Assembly: GCF_001026905.1 (NCBI RefSeq)
Contig: NZ_LAQL01000020.1
Span: 1-52,049 of the forward strand
Reading direction: 5' to 3'
Source of the DNA: Kiloniella spongiae
Lineage (GTDB): Bacteria; Pseudomonadota; Alphaproteobacteria; Kiloniellales; Kiloniellaceae
DNA length: 52,049 bases
Shown: positions 41,742 through 51,547 of the stretch, piece after piece
Position numbering within the stretch: the stretch's first letter is position 1
Layout of the letters: each line of letters starts with the position of its first letter
Program-made: the position numbers and the translations under genes
The notes under the pieces: model-generated
What the model was told of the DNA's origin: nothing
The model's input: the letters and a program-made list of their open reading frames with translations, nothing else
The model's database searches: none

Positions 41742-42782
41742 ATGAGTATACAGTTTAAAAAAGAAACATTCCGTAATGACTATACTTTTAAAAACTCTCA
41801 ATGGGCGATTGACCGGTTTCCTTTTCCTTTCCATGAAGACAGTTACATGTATTCGGTAAACATGGAACAACATCAAGGCGGACCTGCTGGCTCAGTTTTT
41901 GAAAAAAGATTTGATGTTGATGAACATTATCTTGCTGAAATGGAAGACCGGGCGCTTGTATTAGCAGAAGATCCTTTGCGGTGCCAATCCTTACCACATA
42001 TGACGCTTGCTGGATGGGATTTGTTAGAATTAATTATGGTTTCTAAATCAGAAGATTATCCTGATTTATTTCAATTGCATCGCGAAGGTAATAATTGGCG
42101 TTGGATCAATAAACCCATGAAAATTGATGATCAATTTGTTTTTATGGACGAAACGACACTGCCTTATGGACCAATGGAATATATTACGCGCCAAACGCAG
42201 GGTGATTTTGCCGTTCTGGATCAAAGAGACGATAATCTCTGGATGGATGCGGGTATGGTTACAACACAGGCGGATTGGTCATTAGATTTTGATATTGGGA
42301 TGAACTTTTTTGAATGGCATGCTCCTGTGCCAAAAGCACATGAAATGGGTATATTCGTTCGTGCATTAAAATTCCTTTTAAATATTCAACAAGGTTCCCC
42401 CGCACGTCGATTGAATTGGACTATGACAGTTAATCCCTTACTGGACACCAGTCCTGAAAACTACCATAAATGGGGCGTCGAAAAGTCAACACTAACTGTA
42501 GAGAATGTTGGGGAAAAGCAACATCTACGAGTTGAACTGCAAACCTTCTTCCGATTACCACGATCGAATGCTCTGGTGTTTCCGATACGGTGTTATCTAA
42601 TCAGGTTAGAGGAATTGGTTACTGTCCCCAAATGGGGACGTCGTTTACACCGGATTATTCGTGATTTACCTGAAGAGTTGGCAACCTATAAAGGGTTTAT
42701 CAGTAACCGCCCAATGATTCAGGAATACCTTTCCGGGTTTGATGATGGACAGCCTACTTCGGATGGAATTTGGCCTGATTAA
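41742..42782 (+). CDS. dmmC: Heme-dependent oxidative N-demethylase subunit DmmC (DUF3445)
   Basis: 346 residues of the heme-dependent oxidative N-demethylase alpha-like family (DUF3445). Characteristic regions are NSQWAIDRFPFPFHEDSYMY, WDLLELIMVSKSEDYPDLFQ, RREN-like replaced by a C-terminal LNWTMTVNPLLDTSPENYHK, and VELQTFFRLPRSNALVFPIR. It is the likely catalytic O2-activating subunit. The ATG at 41742 has GAGGAG upstream; a TTG at 41727 overlapping dmmB is less likely. It closes the dmmDABC operon; a terminator hairpin follows. Confidence 0.87.
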   Translation: MSIQFKKETFRNDYTFKNSQWAIDRFPFPFHEDSYMYSVNMEQHQGGPAGSVFEKRFDVDEHYLAEMEDRALVLAEDPLRCQSLPHMTLAGWDLLELIMVSKSEDYPDLFQLHREGNNWRWINKPMKIDDQFVFMDETTLPYGPMEYITRQTQGDFAVLDQRDDNLWMDAGMVTTQADWSLDFDIGMNFFEWHAPVPKAHEMGIFVRALKFLLNIQQGSPARRLNWTMTVNPLLDTSPENYHKWGVEKSTLTVENVGEKQHLRVELQTFFRLPRSNALVFPIRCYLIRLEELVTVPKWGRRLHRIIRDLPEELATYKGFISNRPMIQEYLSGFDDGQPTSDGIWPD

Positions 42783-42807
42783 ATAATCAACGATTGATTA
42801 TTGTTAA

Positions 42808-42842
42808 CAAACGAGGGTGTTCTTATAGAATATCCTCGTTTG
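42808..42842. terminator. Terminator-like hairpin after dmmC
   Basis: A 16-base stem with two G-U pairs: CAAACGAGGGTGTTCT (42808-42823), loop TAT, AGAATATCCTCGTTTG (42827-42842). It lies between the convergent dmmC (plus) and XRE-cupin (minus) genes. The U run is poor, but on the minus strand the stem is followed by TTAACAA. Confidence 0.7.
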
Positions 42843-42864
42843 CATGAATTCTAAGTTTAATGAA

Positions 42865-43518
42865 TTATGCCTGTGAATAAGAAATAACAGACAGATAACG
42901 AGCGGGTAACTTTGTTAGAACTTCGGGGCCATGAGGTGCATCAGCATCAAAAAAGAGCGTGTCCCCTGATTTAAGCGTATAGATGTTGTTACCGTGTCTA
43001 TAGTCCACTTCACCTTCCAGCATATAAAGCATTTCTATTCCTTCGTGTTGAAAGGTTGGGAAAACATCAGATTTTTCTGTCAAAGTAATTAAATACGGTT
43101 CTACAATGACCCCACTTGCATTTGAACCAATGTGACCGAGCAAATTGTATTGATGTCCTGCTCGAGTTCCATCTCGTTCCATTTCAACACCTTCACCAGA
43201 TTTAGTGTGAACAGCGTCACGAGTTTCTTCAAATCGTCTAAAAAAAGATGTCAAAGGAACGCTTAAGACATTTGATAGTGTTTGGAGGGTTGTTAAAGAT
43301 GGCGAAGTATTTCCATTTTCAATTTTTGACAGCATGCCAATGGAAAGACCTGTTAACTTTGAAAGATCCGCAACTGTAATGCCTTTTTGACGACGGAATG
43401 CACGAACCTCACGACCAATGGCAACTTCAAGGATTTTTTCTCGCTCATCTCTGACACGATGAGGATCTTGTGATAACGCGATCGCAGGAGATTCATTTTC
43501 CAACGTTTTAGCGTTCAT
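42865..43518 (-). CDS. XRE-family regulator with cupin sensor domain
   Basis: 217 residues. N-terminal HTH (AFRRQKGITVADLSKLTGLS, then IGMLSKIENGNTSPSLTTLQ, residues about 35-90), linker, and a C-terminal cupin (HEGIEMLYMLEGEVDYRHGN, SGDTLFFDADAPHGPEVL). The ATG at 43518 with AAAGGA upstream was preferred to a start at 43545. Such HTH-cupin proteins often sense small metabolites in catabolic clusters. It lies between the dmm operon and the tmo operon and probably controls one or both. A perfect inverted repeat lies about 75 bases upstream of the start. Confidence 0.87.
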   Translation of the reverse strand: MNAKTLENESPAIALSQDPHRVRDEREKILEVAIGREVRAFRRQKGITVADLSKLTGLSIGMLSKIENGNTSPSLTTLQTLSNVLSVPLTSFFRRFEETRDAVHTKSGEGVEMERDGTRAGHQYNLLGHIGSNASGVIVEPYLITLTEKSDVFPTFQHEGIEMLYMLEGEVDYRHGNNIYTLKSGDTLFFDADAPHGPEVLTKLPARYLSVISYSQA

Positions 43519-43590
43519 TTTTATATCCTTTTTGATCTTGTTCAATTTGTAGGTGCTATCTATGAATGACAGTATAGTAATGTGCTAAAA

Positions 43591-43620
43591 TTACACTAAT
43601 TTTGTTTCTTGATAGTGTAA
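43591..43620. promoter_or_regulatory. Candidate operator of the XRE-cupin gene
   Basis: TTACACTA (43591-43598) and TAGTGTAA (43613-43620) are perfect inverted repeats with a 14-base spacer, centre to centre 22 bases. On the minus strand a TATACT-like -10 and a weak TTAGTG -35 overlap one half, so a bound regulator would block the promoter of its own gene. The prediction is by eye. Confidence 0.5.
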
Positions 43621-43658
43621 TAAATCTATTAAAATGAAAATTAGATGTTTGTACAGAA

Positions 43659-44603
43659 TCATTGATTAGTGACTTTTAAATCTCGATACCTTTTACGTTT
43701 TGCACTGATGCTCAATAACCAATTCTCAACAATTTGAGATGCAGGTACTGTAAAAGATTTTTCTGGCGATAATAAATAATATCCATGTTTCGTACGTATA
43801 TCTATTGAACCAAGTGGTCGAACTAATTTACCTTCTTCAAGTAAATGATCTACAAGATGTCCCCAGCCTAATGCTATTCCTAAGCCATCTACAGCAGCTT
43901 GGATTGAAAGAGGGTATGTGTTAAATAATGCTACTTGATGGTACTTAGTACTGCTCACCTGTTTATGAGATAACCAGGTAGCCCAATTCATCCATTCAGA
44001 ATGATTACTAGAAACATCAATAAGTGCTAATTTATTTAAATTAGATATTTTAGAAGCTTGTGGATTAGCTTTTAAAAAATCGGGTGAACAAACTGGAAAA
44101 ATCGTTTCGCCAAACAACAATTTAGCTTGATATCCAGGCCAATTGCCATCGCCTCTCAAGATGGATAAATCAACTGTTTCCGCAAGACATTCTTCGTCGC
44201 TGTCAGAAGCAACAAGCATAATTTTAAGATGTTTGTGAGCACGATTAAAAATACGTAATTTTGGCATTAGCCACAGAGAAGCAACTGAATTTGTAGCAGC
44301 AAGAGTTACTGATTGATCTTCCTCTCCTACGATTGTTTGGGCTGATACATCTCGTAAAATTTCTAAAGCAGGAGAGACTTTATCCAAAAAAGACTGTCCT
44401 TGTGACGTTAATTTTATTAATTTATGCCGCCTTAAAAAAAAAGATGTATTGTAGTGTAATTCCAATAATTTTACTTTTCTGCTAATGGCTGTTTCGCTGA
44501 TATTTAACAGTTTAGAAGCTCCCACAAAACTTTCACAGTTCGCTGTCGCCTCAAAAGCAAGTATATAATCAAGAGGGGGGAGAGGATTCTTTTTCTTTTG
44601 CAT
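43659..44603 (-). CDS. LysR-family transcriptional regulator (GcvA-like)
   Basis: 314 residues. N-terminal HTH (LPPLDYILAFEATANCESFV, then GASKLLNISETAISRKVKLL) of the GcvA-type, which starts LPPL, followed by the effector-binding domain with ATNSVASLWLMPKLRIFN and VDLSILRGDGNWPGYQ. It is divergent from tmoX and is its likely regulator. The region between them carries nested inverted repeats. ATG 44603 is the first ATG in frame. Codon use is markedly AT-rich. Confidence 0.87.
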   Translation of the reverse strand: MQKKKNPLPPLDYILAFEATANCESFVGASKLLNISETAISRKVKLLELHYNTSFFLRRHKLIKLTSQGQSFLDKVSPALEILRDVSAQTIVGEEDQSVTLAATNSVASLWLMPKLRIFNRAHKHLKIMLVASDSDEECLAETVDLSILRGDGNWPGYQAKLLFGETIFPVCSPDFLKANPQASKISNLNKLALIDVSSNHSEWMNWATWLSHKQVSSTKYHQVALFNTYPLSIQAAVDGLGIALGWGHLVDHLLEEGKLVRPLGSIDIRTKHGYYLLSPEKSFTVPASQIVENWLLSISAKRKRYRDLKVTNQ

Positions 44604-44642
44604 TGGTTATTAAATCTAACCTTATCAAAAATTACCGACTTT

Positions 44643-44756
44643 ATTGGCTCAAAGAATAACATCTTTGTGAAAGTTATAGGATTAAAAATATTGGCTATGC
44701 TTTTATTTATACACAAATAATTAACTTTGGCACTAATTTTTTGAGCCATAGCCAAT
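44643..44756. promoter_or_regulatory. Nested inverted repeats in the LysR-tmoX divergent region
   Basis: Two perfect inverted-repeat pairs share the space. ATTGGCTATG (44690-44699) pairs with CATAGCCAAT (44747-44756). GGCTCAAA (44646-44653) pairs with TTTGAGCC (44740-44747). Both right arms abut. The spacing of 40-90 bases fits looped LysR tetramer sites or a large cruciform. Their place just upstream of tmoX suggests regulatory sites; the binding protein is inferred. Confidence 0.45.
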
Positions 44757-44772
44757 TAAAAATATATGCTGA

Positions 44773-45804
<1,032 letters not shown>

Positions 45805-45850
45805 TCCCATCATCAACCTTATCGATTTTTGTCTTGCTTGGCGAACTACA

Positions 45851-45882
45851 TTCCCCTGTCATATTACAAATTGGCAGGGGAA
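45851..45882 (+). promoter_or_regulatory. Intercistronic hairpin between tmoX and tmoW
   Basis: TTCCCCTGTCA (45851-45861) pairs with TGGCAGGGGAA (45872-45882) with one G-U pair. It lies 47 bases after tmoX with no U run, so it is more likely to protect the tmoX mRNA than to terminate. Confidence 0.5.
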
Positions 45883-45905
45883 ATTATGAAAATTAGAGAT
45901 TTAGT

Positions 45906-46934
45906 ATGAACGATATAAATCCAGTTATTTCTTGCAAAAGTGTGTGGAAGCTTTTTGGTGGAAATGCTGAAAAATACCTAGCCTCAATGAAAAAGGGGCA
46001 ATCGTTCGAACAAATACGACAGGCAGGCTACATTGCTGCTGTACGCGATGTTTCTTTGGATATCGCTCGCGGTGAAATGCTCGTAATTATGGGGTTATCA
46101 GGATCTGGTAAATCGACCTTAGTTCGATGTTTATCTCGATTGATTGATATAACTGGCGGTGAAGTCAAGGTTGATGGCCAGGACATTATGGATTTGAATG
46201 AAAGAGAATTGATAGACCTTCGCCGTAAAAAAATGGGTATGGTTTTTCAAAGCTTTGGATTGCTACCACACAGAACTGTATTAGAAAATGTAGCTTTTCC
46301 GTTAGAAATGCGTGGACAAGATCGTCATGATCGACGTGAGCGCGCTATGGAAGTTATCAAATTAGTTGGCCTGGAAGGACGTGAAGAGTATTTCCCAAGA
46401 GAATTATCTGGTGGGCAACAACAAAGAGTTGGTATTGCCCGAAGTCTAGCGATTGAGCCTGATATCTGGTTTCTTGATGAACCTTTTTCCGCACTAGATC
46501 CACTAATTCGCCGTGAAATGCAGGATGAATTCCTTCGACTGCAAGAAATTCTGGGCAAAACAATTGTTTTTATCACGCATGATTTTGATGAAGCATTACG
46601 TTTGGCCGATCGTATAGCTATTATGAAAGATGGTGCTGTCGAACAATGCGATACTCCTGATAAAATCGTATTGAATCCTGCGACAGAATATGTTGCTAAA
46701 TTTACTGAAGAAATTGAGAAATCACGCGTAATTCATGCTGAGGTTTTAACTAAACCGATTAATGGATATAAATTAGAAGGGGCGTCAATTTCAGCAGATG
46801 CAACTATTTTACAGCTTTCTCGCCAACTCATAGGGGATAATAGAGATATTCTCCCGGTAACAAATAAGGATGGTGTCTTAATCGGGGGTATGAATCGCCA
46901 AGAAGCTCTCAATGTTTTATTGGGGGAGAATTAA
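45906..46934 (+). CDS. tmoW: TMAO ABC transporter ATPase TmoW
   Basis: 342 residues of the ProV/OpuAA type. N-terminal SVWKLFGGNAEKYL, Walker A MGLSGSGKSTLVRCLSR, Q-loop FQSFGLLPHRTV, signature LSGGQQQRVGIARSLA, Walker B FLDEPFSALDP, and a single C-terminal CBS-like segment (DILPVTNKDGVLIGGMNRQE). Its stop overlaps the tmoV start (TAATG). It energises TmoV. Confidence 0.92.
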   Translation: MNDINPVISCKSVWKLFGGNAEKYLASMKKGQSFEQIRQAGYIAAVRDVSLDIARGEMLVIMGLSGSGKSTLVRCLSRLIDITGGEVKVDGQDIMDLNERELIDLRRKKMGMVFQSFGLLPHRTVLENVAFPLEMRGQDRHDRRERAMEVIKLVGLEGREEYFPRELSGGQQQRVGIARSLAIEPDIWFLDEPFSALDPLIRREMQDEFLRLQEILGKTIVFITHDFDEALRLADRIAIMKDGAVEQCDTPDKIVLNPATEYVAKFTEEIEKSRVIHAEVLTKPINGYKLEGASISADATILQLSRQLIGDNRDILPVTNKDGVLIGGMNRQEALNVLLGEN

Positions 46935-48904
46935 TGGCGATTGTTGAAACGCGGCTTACTGGAAAAATAGGAAGCCTTACGCGCCTCCAAATAACGCAGT
47001 TCCTTTTTGGTTTAGCGATTATTTTTGCAATTATAAAGCCTCTGTTACCGGAGTTTCTTGTCCGAATTCCTGTTGAGATGATTTTACCCTATGATATTTG
47101 GCTGCAAACATTATTCGATTTTATTAAAGATGATCTTGGCCTTTTAACAGTAACTCGTGGGATTTCGTCTGTTTTAGAATGGTTTCTCGATATTACAGCA
47201 AACCTTCTTTACGGGAAAAGACGCTGGCCAAATATTGGCCCTGTTCCCTGGGTTGCTATAGCAGTTGTAGCAGCCGTCATAGGGTTTTGGTTAAAGGGAT
47301 GGAAAATGGCCCTCTTGGCGGGAGGGACGTTTGTTTGGGTTGCATTAATTGGGCAATGGAAATTGGCCATGCAAACAATGTCCGTTATCGCTGTTGCCGC
47401 ACCAATGGCCTTTCTTATTGGGTTGTTACTTGGGATTTGTGCATGGAAATATCCTAGATTTCAGCGCGCTATTATGCCCGTGCTGAGTATCTTACAAACC
47501 TTACCCTTTTTTACGTATCTCTTACCTGCAGTAATTTTTTTCAAAGTGGGACCTACTGCGGGGTGTATTGCGACGATTATTTATGCAATTCCTCCGATGG
47601 TTTTAATGACAACTTTGGGATTGAAAAAGGTTTCTCATGAAGTTGTTGAAGCAGGACATATGAGTGGTTCGACCAGGTGGCAAATGTTGCGGTATGTTTA
47701 TTTACCTGCAGCCCGGACAGAAATTCTTGTTGGCGTCAATCAAGTAATTATGCTGTGTCTGGCGATGGTTGTTTTGACTGCATTTATCGGGATGCCAGGT
47801 CTAGGTGCAAAATTACTGTCTTTGATGAATTCCCTGAAACTTGGCCGAAGTTTTGAAATTGGCATCACGATCGTTTTGATAGCTGTTACGCTTGATCGAT
47901 TGTCAAAGGCGTGGGTTGTCAAACAACCAGAACATTTTGAGCGTGGAACATCTTGGTTCGTGCGACACAAACTTTTAATTATTGGAATTATTGCCTTTAT
48001 CGTATCAATTATTCTCGCTCAATTTGTGCAGGTAGCAGACCATATTACCCGAAAGCAAGATCTATCAATGGGCAAGGATATTGACAATGTGATCCGGGCC
48101 ATTTTGGCCAATGATATTATTACGGGAGTAACTGATTGGTTACGTTGGTTTTTAATTACCTGGGTTTTGATTCCATTTCGAAATGCATTGTTATGGTTAC
48201 CAACGGGTAGCGTAATATTAGCAATGGCTGCGTTTGGCTATTTTGTTGGCGGTCGAAAGTCGGCTTTACTTGTTGTTATTTTCTTTGGTGTGATTGCTTT
48301 GACTGGTTGGTGGGATCGCTCAATGATCACATTATATGCCGTTATTTCAGCCGTTATACTTGCAACATTAATTGGTATTCCTTTGGGAATTGCCGCTGCG
48401 CGTAATCCCAAATGGTCTGAACCCATTCTTTTGGTTTGCGATACAGCGCAAACATTCCCAAGCTTCATTTATCTGATACCAGCAATCATGTTGTTTAGTG
48501 TAAACGATGTTGCTGTTGTCTTTGCAATATTGATCTTTGCGACAGTACCTTTGATGCGATACACGATTGAGGGTATCCGTGCTGTACCAAGTGAATTGTT
48601 GGAAGCAGCAGATATGGCTGGAGCAACCAGAAATCAAAAACTACTTAAAGTACAACTGCCTTTGGCATTACCAACTATGGCCGTTGGGTTTAATCAAGCG
48701 ATTATGTTTGCGTTTTTTATGGTAATCATTGCTGCTTTTATCGGAACACAAGATTTAGGACAAGAGTTACAAAAAACCTTGGCCGGTAACAATCTTGGGA
48801 AGAACTTTGTTTTAGGTATGTGTGTTTCTCTAATGGCTTTGGCATTCAACCATATCATTATGCGTTGGTCTAACGATCGGCGAAAAGCGCTAGGAGTTGG
48901 ATAA
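46934..48904 (+). CDS. tmoV: TMAO ABC transporter permease TmoV (two fused permease domains)
   Basis: 656 residues, twice the size of ProW-type permeases. Two BPD_transp_1 domains are visible. Domain 1 has SILQTLPFFTYLLPAVIFFK, VEAGHMSGSTRWQMLRYVYL and AFIGMPGLGAKLL; domain 2 has DTAQTFPSFIYLIPAIMLFS, LEAADMAGATRNQKLLKVQL and AFIGTQDLGQELQ. Each would supply one half of the channel, so the pore may be one polypeptide. The long fused form is that reported for TmoV. About 150 non-coding bases separate it from tdm. Confidence 0.9.
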   Translation: MAIVETRLTGKIGSLTRLQITQFLFGLAIIFAIIKPLLPEFLVRIPVEMILPYDIWLQTLFDFIKDDLGLLTVTRGISSVLEWFLDITANLLYGKRRWPNIGPVPWVAIAVVAAVIGFWLKGWKMALLAGGTFVWVALIGQWKLAMQTMSVIAVAAPMAFLIGLLLGICAWKYPRFQRAIMPVLSILQTLPFFTYLLPAVIFFKVGPTAGCIATIIYAIPPMVLMTTLGLKKVSHEVVEAGHMSGSTRWQMLRYVYLPAARTEILVGVNQVIMLCLAMVVLTAFIGMPGLGAKLLSLMNSLKLGRSFEIGITIVLIAVTLDRLSKAWVVKQPEHFERGTSWFVRHKLLIIGIIAFIVSIILAQFVQVADHITRKQDLSMGKDIDNVIRAILANDIITGVTDWLRWFLITWVLIPFRNALLWLPTGSVILAMAAFGYFVGGRKSALLVVIFFGVIALTGWWDRSMITLYAVISAVILATLIGIPLGIAAARNPKWSEPILLVCDTAQTFPSFIYLIPAIMLFSVNDVAVVFAILIFATVPLMRYTIEGIRAVPSELLEAADMAGATRNQKLLKVQLPLALPTMAVGFNQAIMFAFFMVIIAAFIGTQDLGQELQKTLAGNNLGKNFVLGMCVSLMALAFNHIIMRWSNDRRKALGVG

Positions 48905-49055
48905 ATCATATGCAGAGCCTTGAAATATATAAATTTACAAAATTTTTTATTGGGAAAAGTGAAGAGTTTAGTTCCATATTTCCTAATGGATTTGGTGTTG
49001 TTTTTTGTGGTCAAAAAAATAGATTTTATCCCTCTAGCGAAAGAAGCATTTCGCC

Positions 49056-51437
49056 ATGAATATTCAATCTGTAAAAATTAAACCTTCTTTTCCTGTGCCT
49101 TTCGAAAGAGCAGGAGTAATCGTGCCAGGATTACCTATTTTACCCCAAGGGGTAGAACGACACCCAATTCCTGGTGGGGGAAGTCGTGCATTAAAAATTT
49201 CTAAGGGTGATGAAATTACAATCCAAGATCGTGAAGGACTTCAACCTGTTGAAGTTGTTTTCTTTGCATCAGATGGTACTTCCGATGCAAGCATGATTGG
49301 AGCAAAAGGTGGGCACGATCCCAAGGGGCTTAAAGCGACTTTGTTGCATGATACTTCAGGGGCGAAAGTAATGCAAACACTTGAACTCTCTGGCTTTAAT
49401 TTGGGTAATGCGGATGGCACTTTGATCTTTGCGTCAGATTCCCATGCCGGTGATTATGAAAGTTTCTTTGCATCATGTGATGGATTGTTAATTGTTTGTG
49501 CAATTGGCAGGGCTATGGAACCATATGAGCAATGTCCTTCGACCGAGGTTGCTCTTTACATACGGCGGGCTAACCCGGGCTATCCCAAAAATATATTGCT
49601 TCCTCCTGATCCTCTAGCAGACCCATTACGAGATCTAAATATTCAACCAGGCGAAGCGAAACCTTATGTCGTGAAGGCTGGGCAGTTTATACAGGTTTTG
49701 GATGTCCAAGGGCGCGAGTGTTCGGATTTTCAGGCATTCTCTCTCAGAGCTTTAGATAAGGGAATAGAAAGAGAAATTGATCCTACAACAACTCGGTCGC
49801 TTATGGGCGCGCTTTACCCTGTGCCGGGGATTATGTCTAAATTTTTCTCTGTTGATCAAGAACCACTTGTTGAAGTTATACAAGATACTGTCGGACGACA
49901 TGATACTTTTGGATTAGCGTGTACTGCTCGTTATTACGAAGATTTGGGTTATCCGGGGCATATAAATTGTTCTGATAATATGAACAGAGAATTGTCGAGG
50001 TATAATATCCAACCAAGAGGCGGGTGGCCTGCGGTTAATTTCTTTTTTAATACGATACTTGATGAAACTAATGCCATCGGAATGGATGAACCATATTCAC
50101 GTCCGGGTGATTATATCTTGTTGCGTGCTTTAACTGACATCGTTTGTATATCGACAGCTTGTCCATGCGATATAGATCCTGCAAATGGTTGGAATCCAAC
50201 AGATATACAAGTTCGTGTTTATGATCAAAAAGAATACTTCAAGCGCTCTATTGGCTGGCGCAAAACTCCGGGGGCTGATTTGGAAGAAACAAAAAAAACT
50301 GGATTTCATGATTGCTTTGCTCGCCACACGCGCGATTTTGTTGAATATGCGGGCTATTGGTTACCTAATCAGATGACCAATCATGGAGCTATCGCTGAAT
50401 ATTGGGCTGCCCGAGAAAAAGCTGTAGTGATGGATTTATCACCTTTGAGAAAATACGAAGTAACAGGTCCCGATGCGGAAGAATTGATGCAACTTTGTGT
50501 TACCCGGAATATCAAAAAACTGGCAATTGGCAGCATTGTTTATACGGCTATGTGTTATGATCATGGTGGAATGATTGATGATGGTACTGTTTATCGCCTT
50601 GGTGAAACCAACTTTCGTTGGATTGGTGGAAATGATCAATCAGGTCTTTGGTTAAGAAAACAGGCGAAAGAACATAACTTAAATGTCTGGGTTCGTTGCT
50701 CTACGGATCAACATTGTAATATTGCAATTCAAGGACCGTTATCTCGAGATATTTTAAAACAAGTGATCTGGGCGCCTCCCCAACAGTCGACAGTCGAAGA
50801 ACTACCTTGGTTTCGTTTAACAATTGGACGTATTGGTGATTTTCATGGCCCATCTGTTGTCGTTAGCAGAACCGGATATTCAGGAGAACTTGGTTACGAG
50901 GTATTTTGCCATCCAAAGGATGCAGAACAGGTTTTTGATGCAATATGGGCCGCGGGAGAACCTTTAGGCATGATCCCTCTGGGATTATCAGCATTGGATA
51001 TGTTGCGGATTGAAGCTGGACTTATTTTTGCGGGCTCTGAATTTGATGACCAAACAGACCCTATGGAGGCAGGTATTAGTTTCACTGTACCGCTAAAATC
51101 AAAGAGCGATAATTTTATTGGGCGTTCGGCTTTGGAGCAGCGAAAAGCACATCCTCAAAAGAAGCTTATTGGTCTTGATCTAGAGGGAGGGGTCATACCT
51201 GTTCCGGGTGATTGTATTCATGTCGGCAAAGCCCAAATAGGCATTATTACATCTGCGATGAAATCTCCTATTCTTGGAAAGGTTATTGCTTTAGCCCGTG
51301 TTGATGTAATGCATTCAGAGCTAGGAACTGAACTTGAAATTGGACAATTAGATGGCGACCAGAAAAGATTAAGAGCTAAGGTGGTATCATTTCCACATTT
51401 CGACCCTCAAAAAGAAAGAGTTAAGGGGAATTATTAA
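49056..51437 (+). CDS. tdm: Trimethylamine N-oxide demethylase Tdm
   Basis: 793 residues with an N-terminal DUF1989-type zinc domain (about 1-400) and a C-terminal GcvT-like THF domain (about 410-790). It converts TMAO to dimethylamine plus formaldehyde, which the THF domain captures as 5,10-methylene-THF. Cys289, Cys305 and Cys369 lie in FGLACTARYYED, GHINCSDN and ISTACPCD, with spacings of 16 and 64, which as I recall are the spacings of the zinc ligands in the characterised Tdm. The C-terminal domain has VVSRTGYSGELGYEVFCHP. The ATG is preceded by a weak ribosome binding site. The gene is immediately followed by the repeated terminator element. Confidence 0.92.
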   Translation: MNIQSVKIKPSFPVPFERAGVIVPGLPILPQGVERHPIPGGGSRALKISKGDEITIQDREGLQPVEVVFFASDGTSDASMIGAKGGHDPKGLKATLLHDTSGAKVMQTLELSGFNLGNADGTLIFASDSHAGDYESFFASCDGLLIVCAIGRAMEPYEQCPSTEVALYIRRANPGYPKNILLPPDPLADPLRDLNIQPGEAKPYVVKAGQFIQVLDVQGRECSDFQAFSLRALDKGIEREIDPTTTRSLMGALYPVPGIMSKFFSVDQEPLVEVIQDTVGRHDTFGLACTARYYEDLGYPGHINCSDNMNRELSRYNIQPRGGWPAVNFFFNTILDETNAIGMDEPYSRPGDYILLRALTDIVCISTACPCDIDPANGWNPTDIQVRVYDQKEYFKRSIGWRKTPGADLEETKKTGFHDCFARHTRDFVEYAGYWLPNQMTNHGAIAEYWAAREKAVVMDLSPLRKYEVTGPDAEELMQLCVTRNIKKLAIGSIVYTAMCYDHGGMIDDGTVYRLGETNFRWIGGNDQSGLWLRKQAKEHNLNVWVRCSTDQHCNIAIQGPLSRDILKQVIWAPPQQSTVEELPWFRLTIGRIGDFHGPSVVVSRTGYSGELGYEVFCHPKDAEQVFDAIWAAGEPLGMIPLGLSALDMLRIEAGLIFAGSEFDDQTDPMEAGISFTVPLKSKSDNFIGRSALEQRKAHPQKKLIGLDLEGGVIPVPGDCIHVGKAQIGIITSAMKSPILGKVIALARVDVMHSELGTELEIGQLDGDQKRLRAKVVSFPHFDPQKERVKGNY

Positions 51438-51547
51438 AGAGTCTGCCAAAGGTGTTGCGTGCCCCCGCAACCAATACTTATACACAAAACCCCGTAACCG
51501 ATTAAGGTTACGGGGTTTTGCGATTCTAGGTGTATTTCACTATCTAG
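51438..51547 (+). repeat. Repeated hairpin-terminator element, copy 2
   Basis: Starts one base after the tdm stop. It matches copy 1 (19498-19607) through GTTGCG/CGCAAC (51454-51459 and 51466-51471), the AATACTTATACAC linker, the terminator and the tail to CTAG. The terminator loop is GATTAA against TTAATC in copy 1, that is, exactly inverted. The match stops at CTAG (51544-51547), where the IS5-family element begins. Confidence 0.6.
51490..51519 (+). terminator. Rho-independent terminator of tdm (within repeat copy 2)
   Basis: CCCCGTAACC (51490-51499), loop GATTAA, GGTTACGGGG (51506-51515), then TTTT. A perfect 10-base stem and the most regular terminator of the window; it ends the tmoXWV-tdm transcript about 55 bases after the stop. 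Confidence 0.85.
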
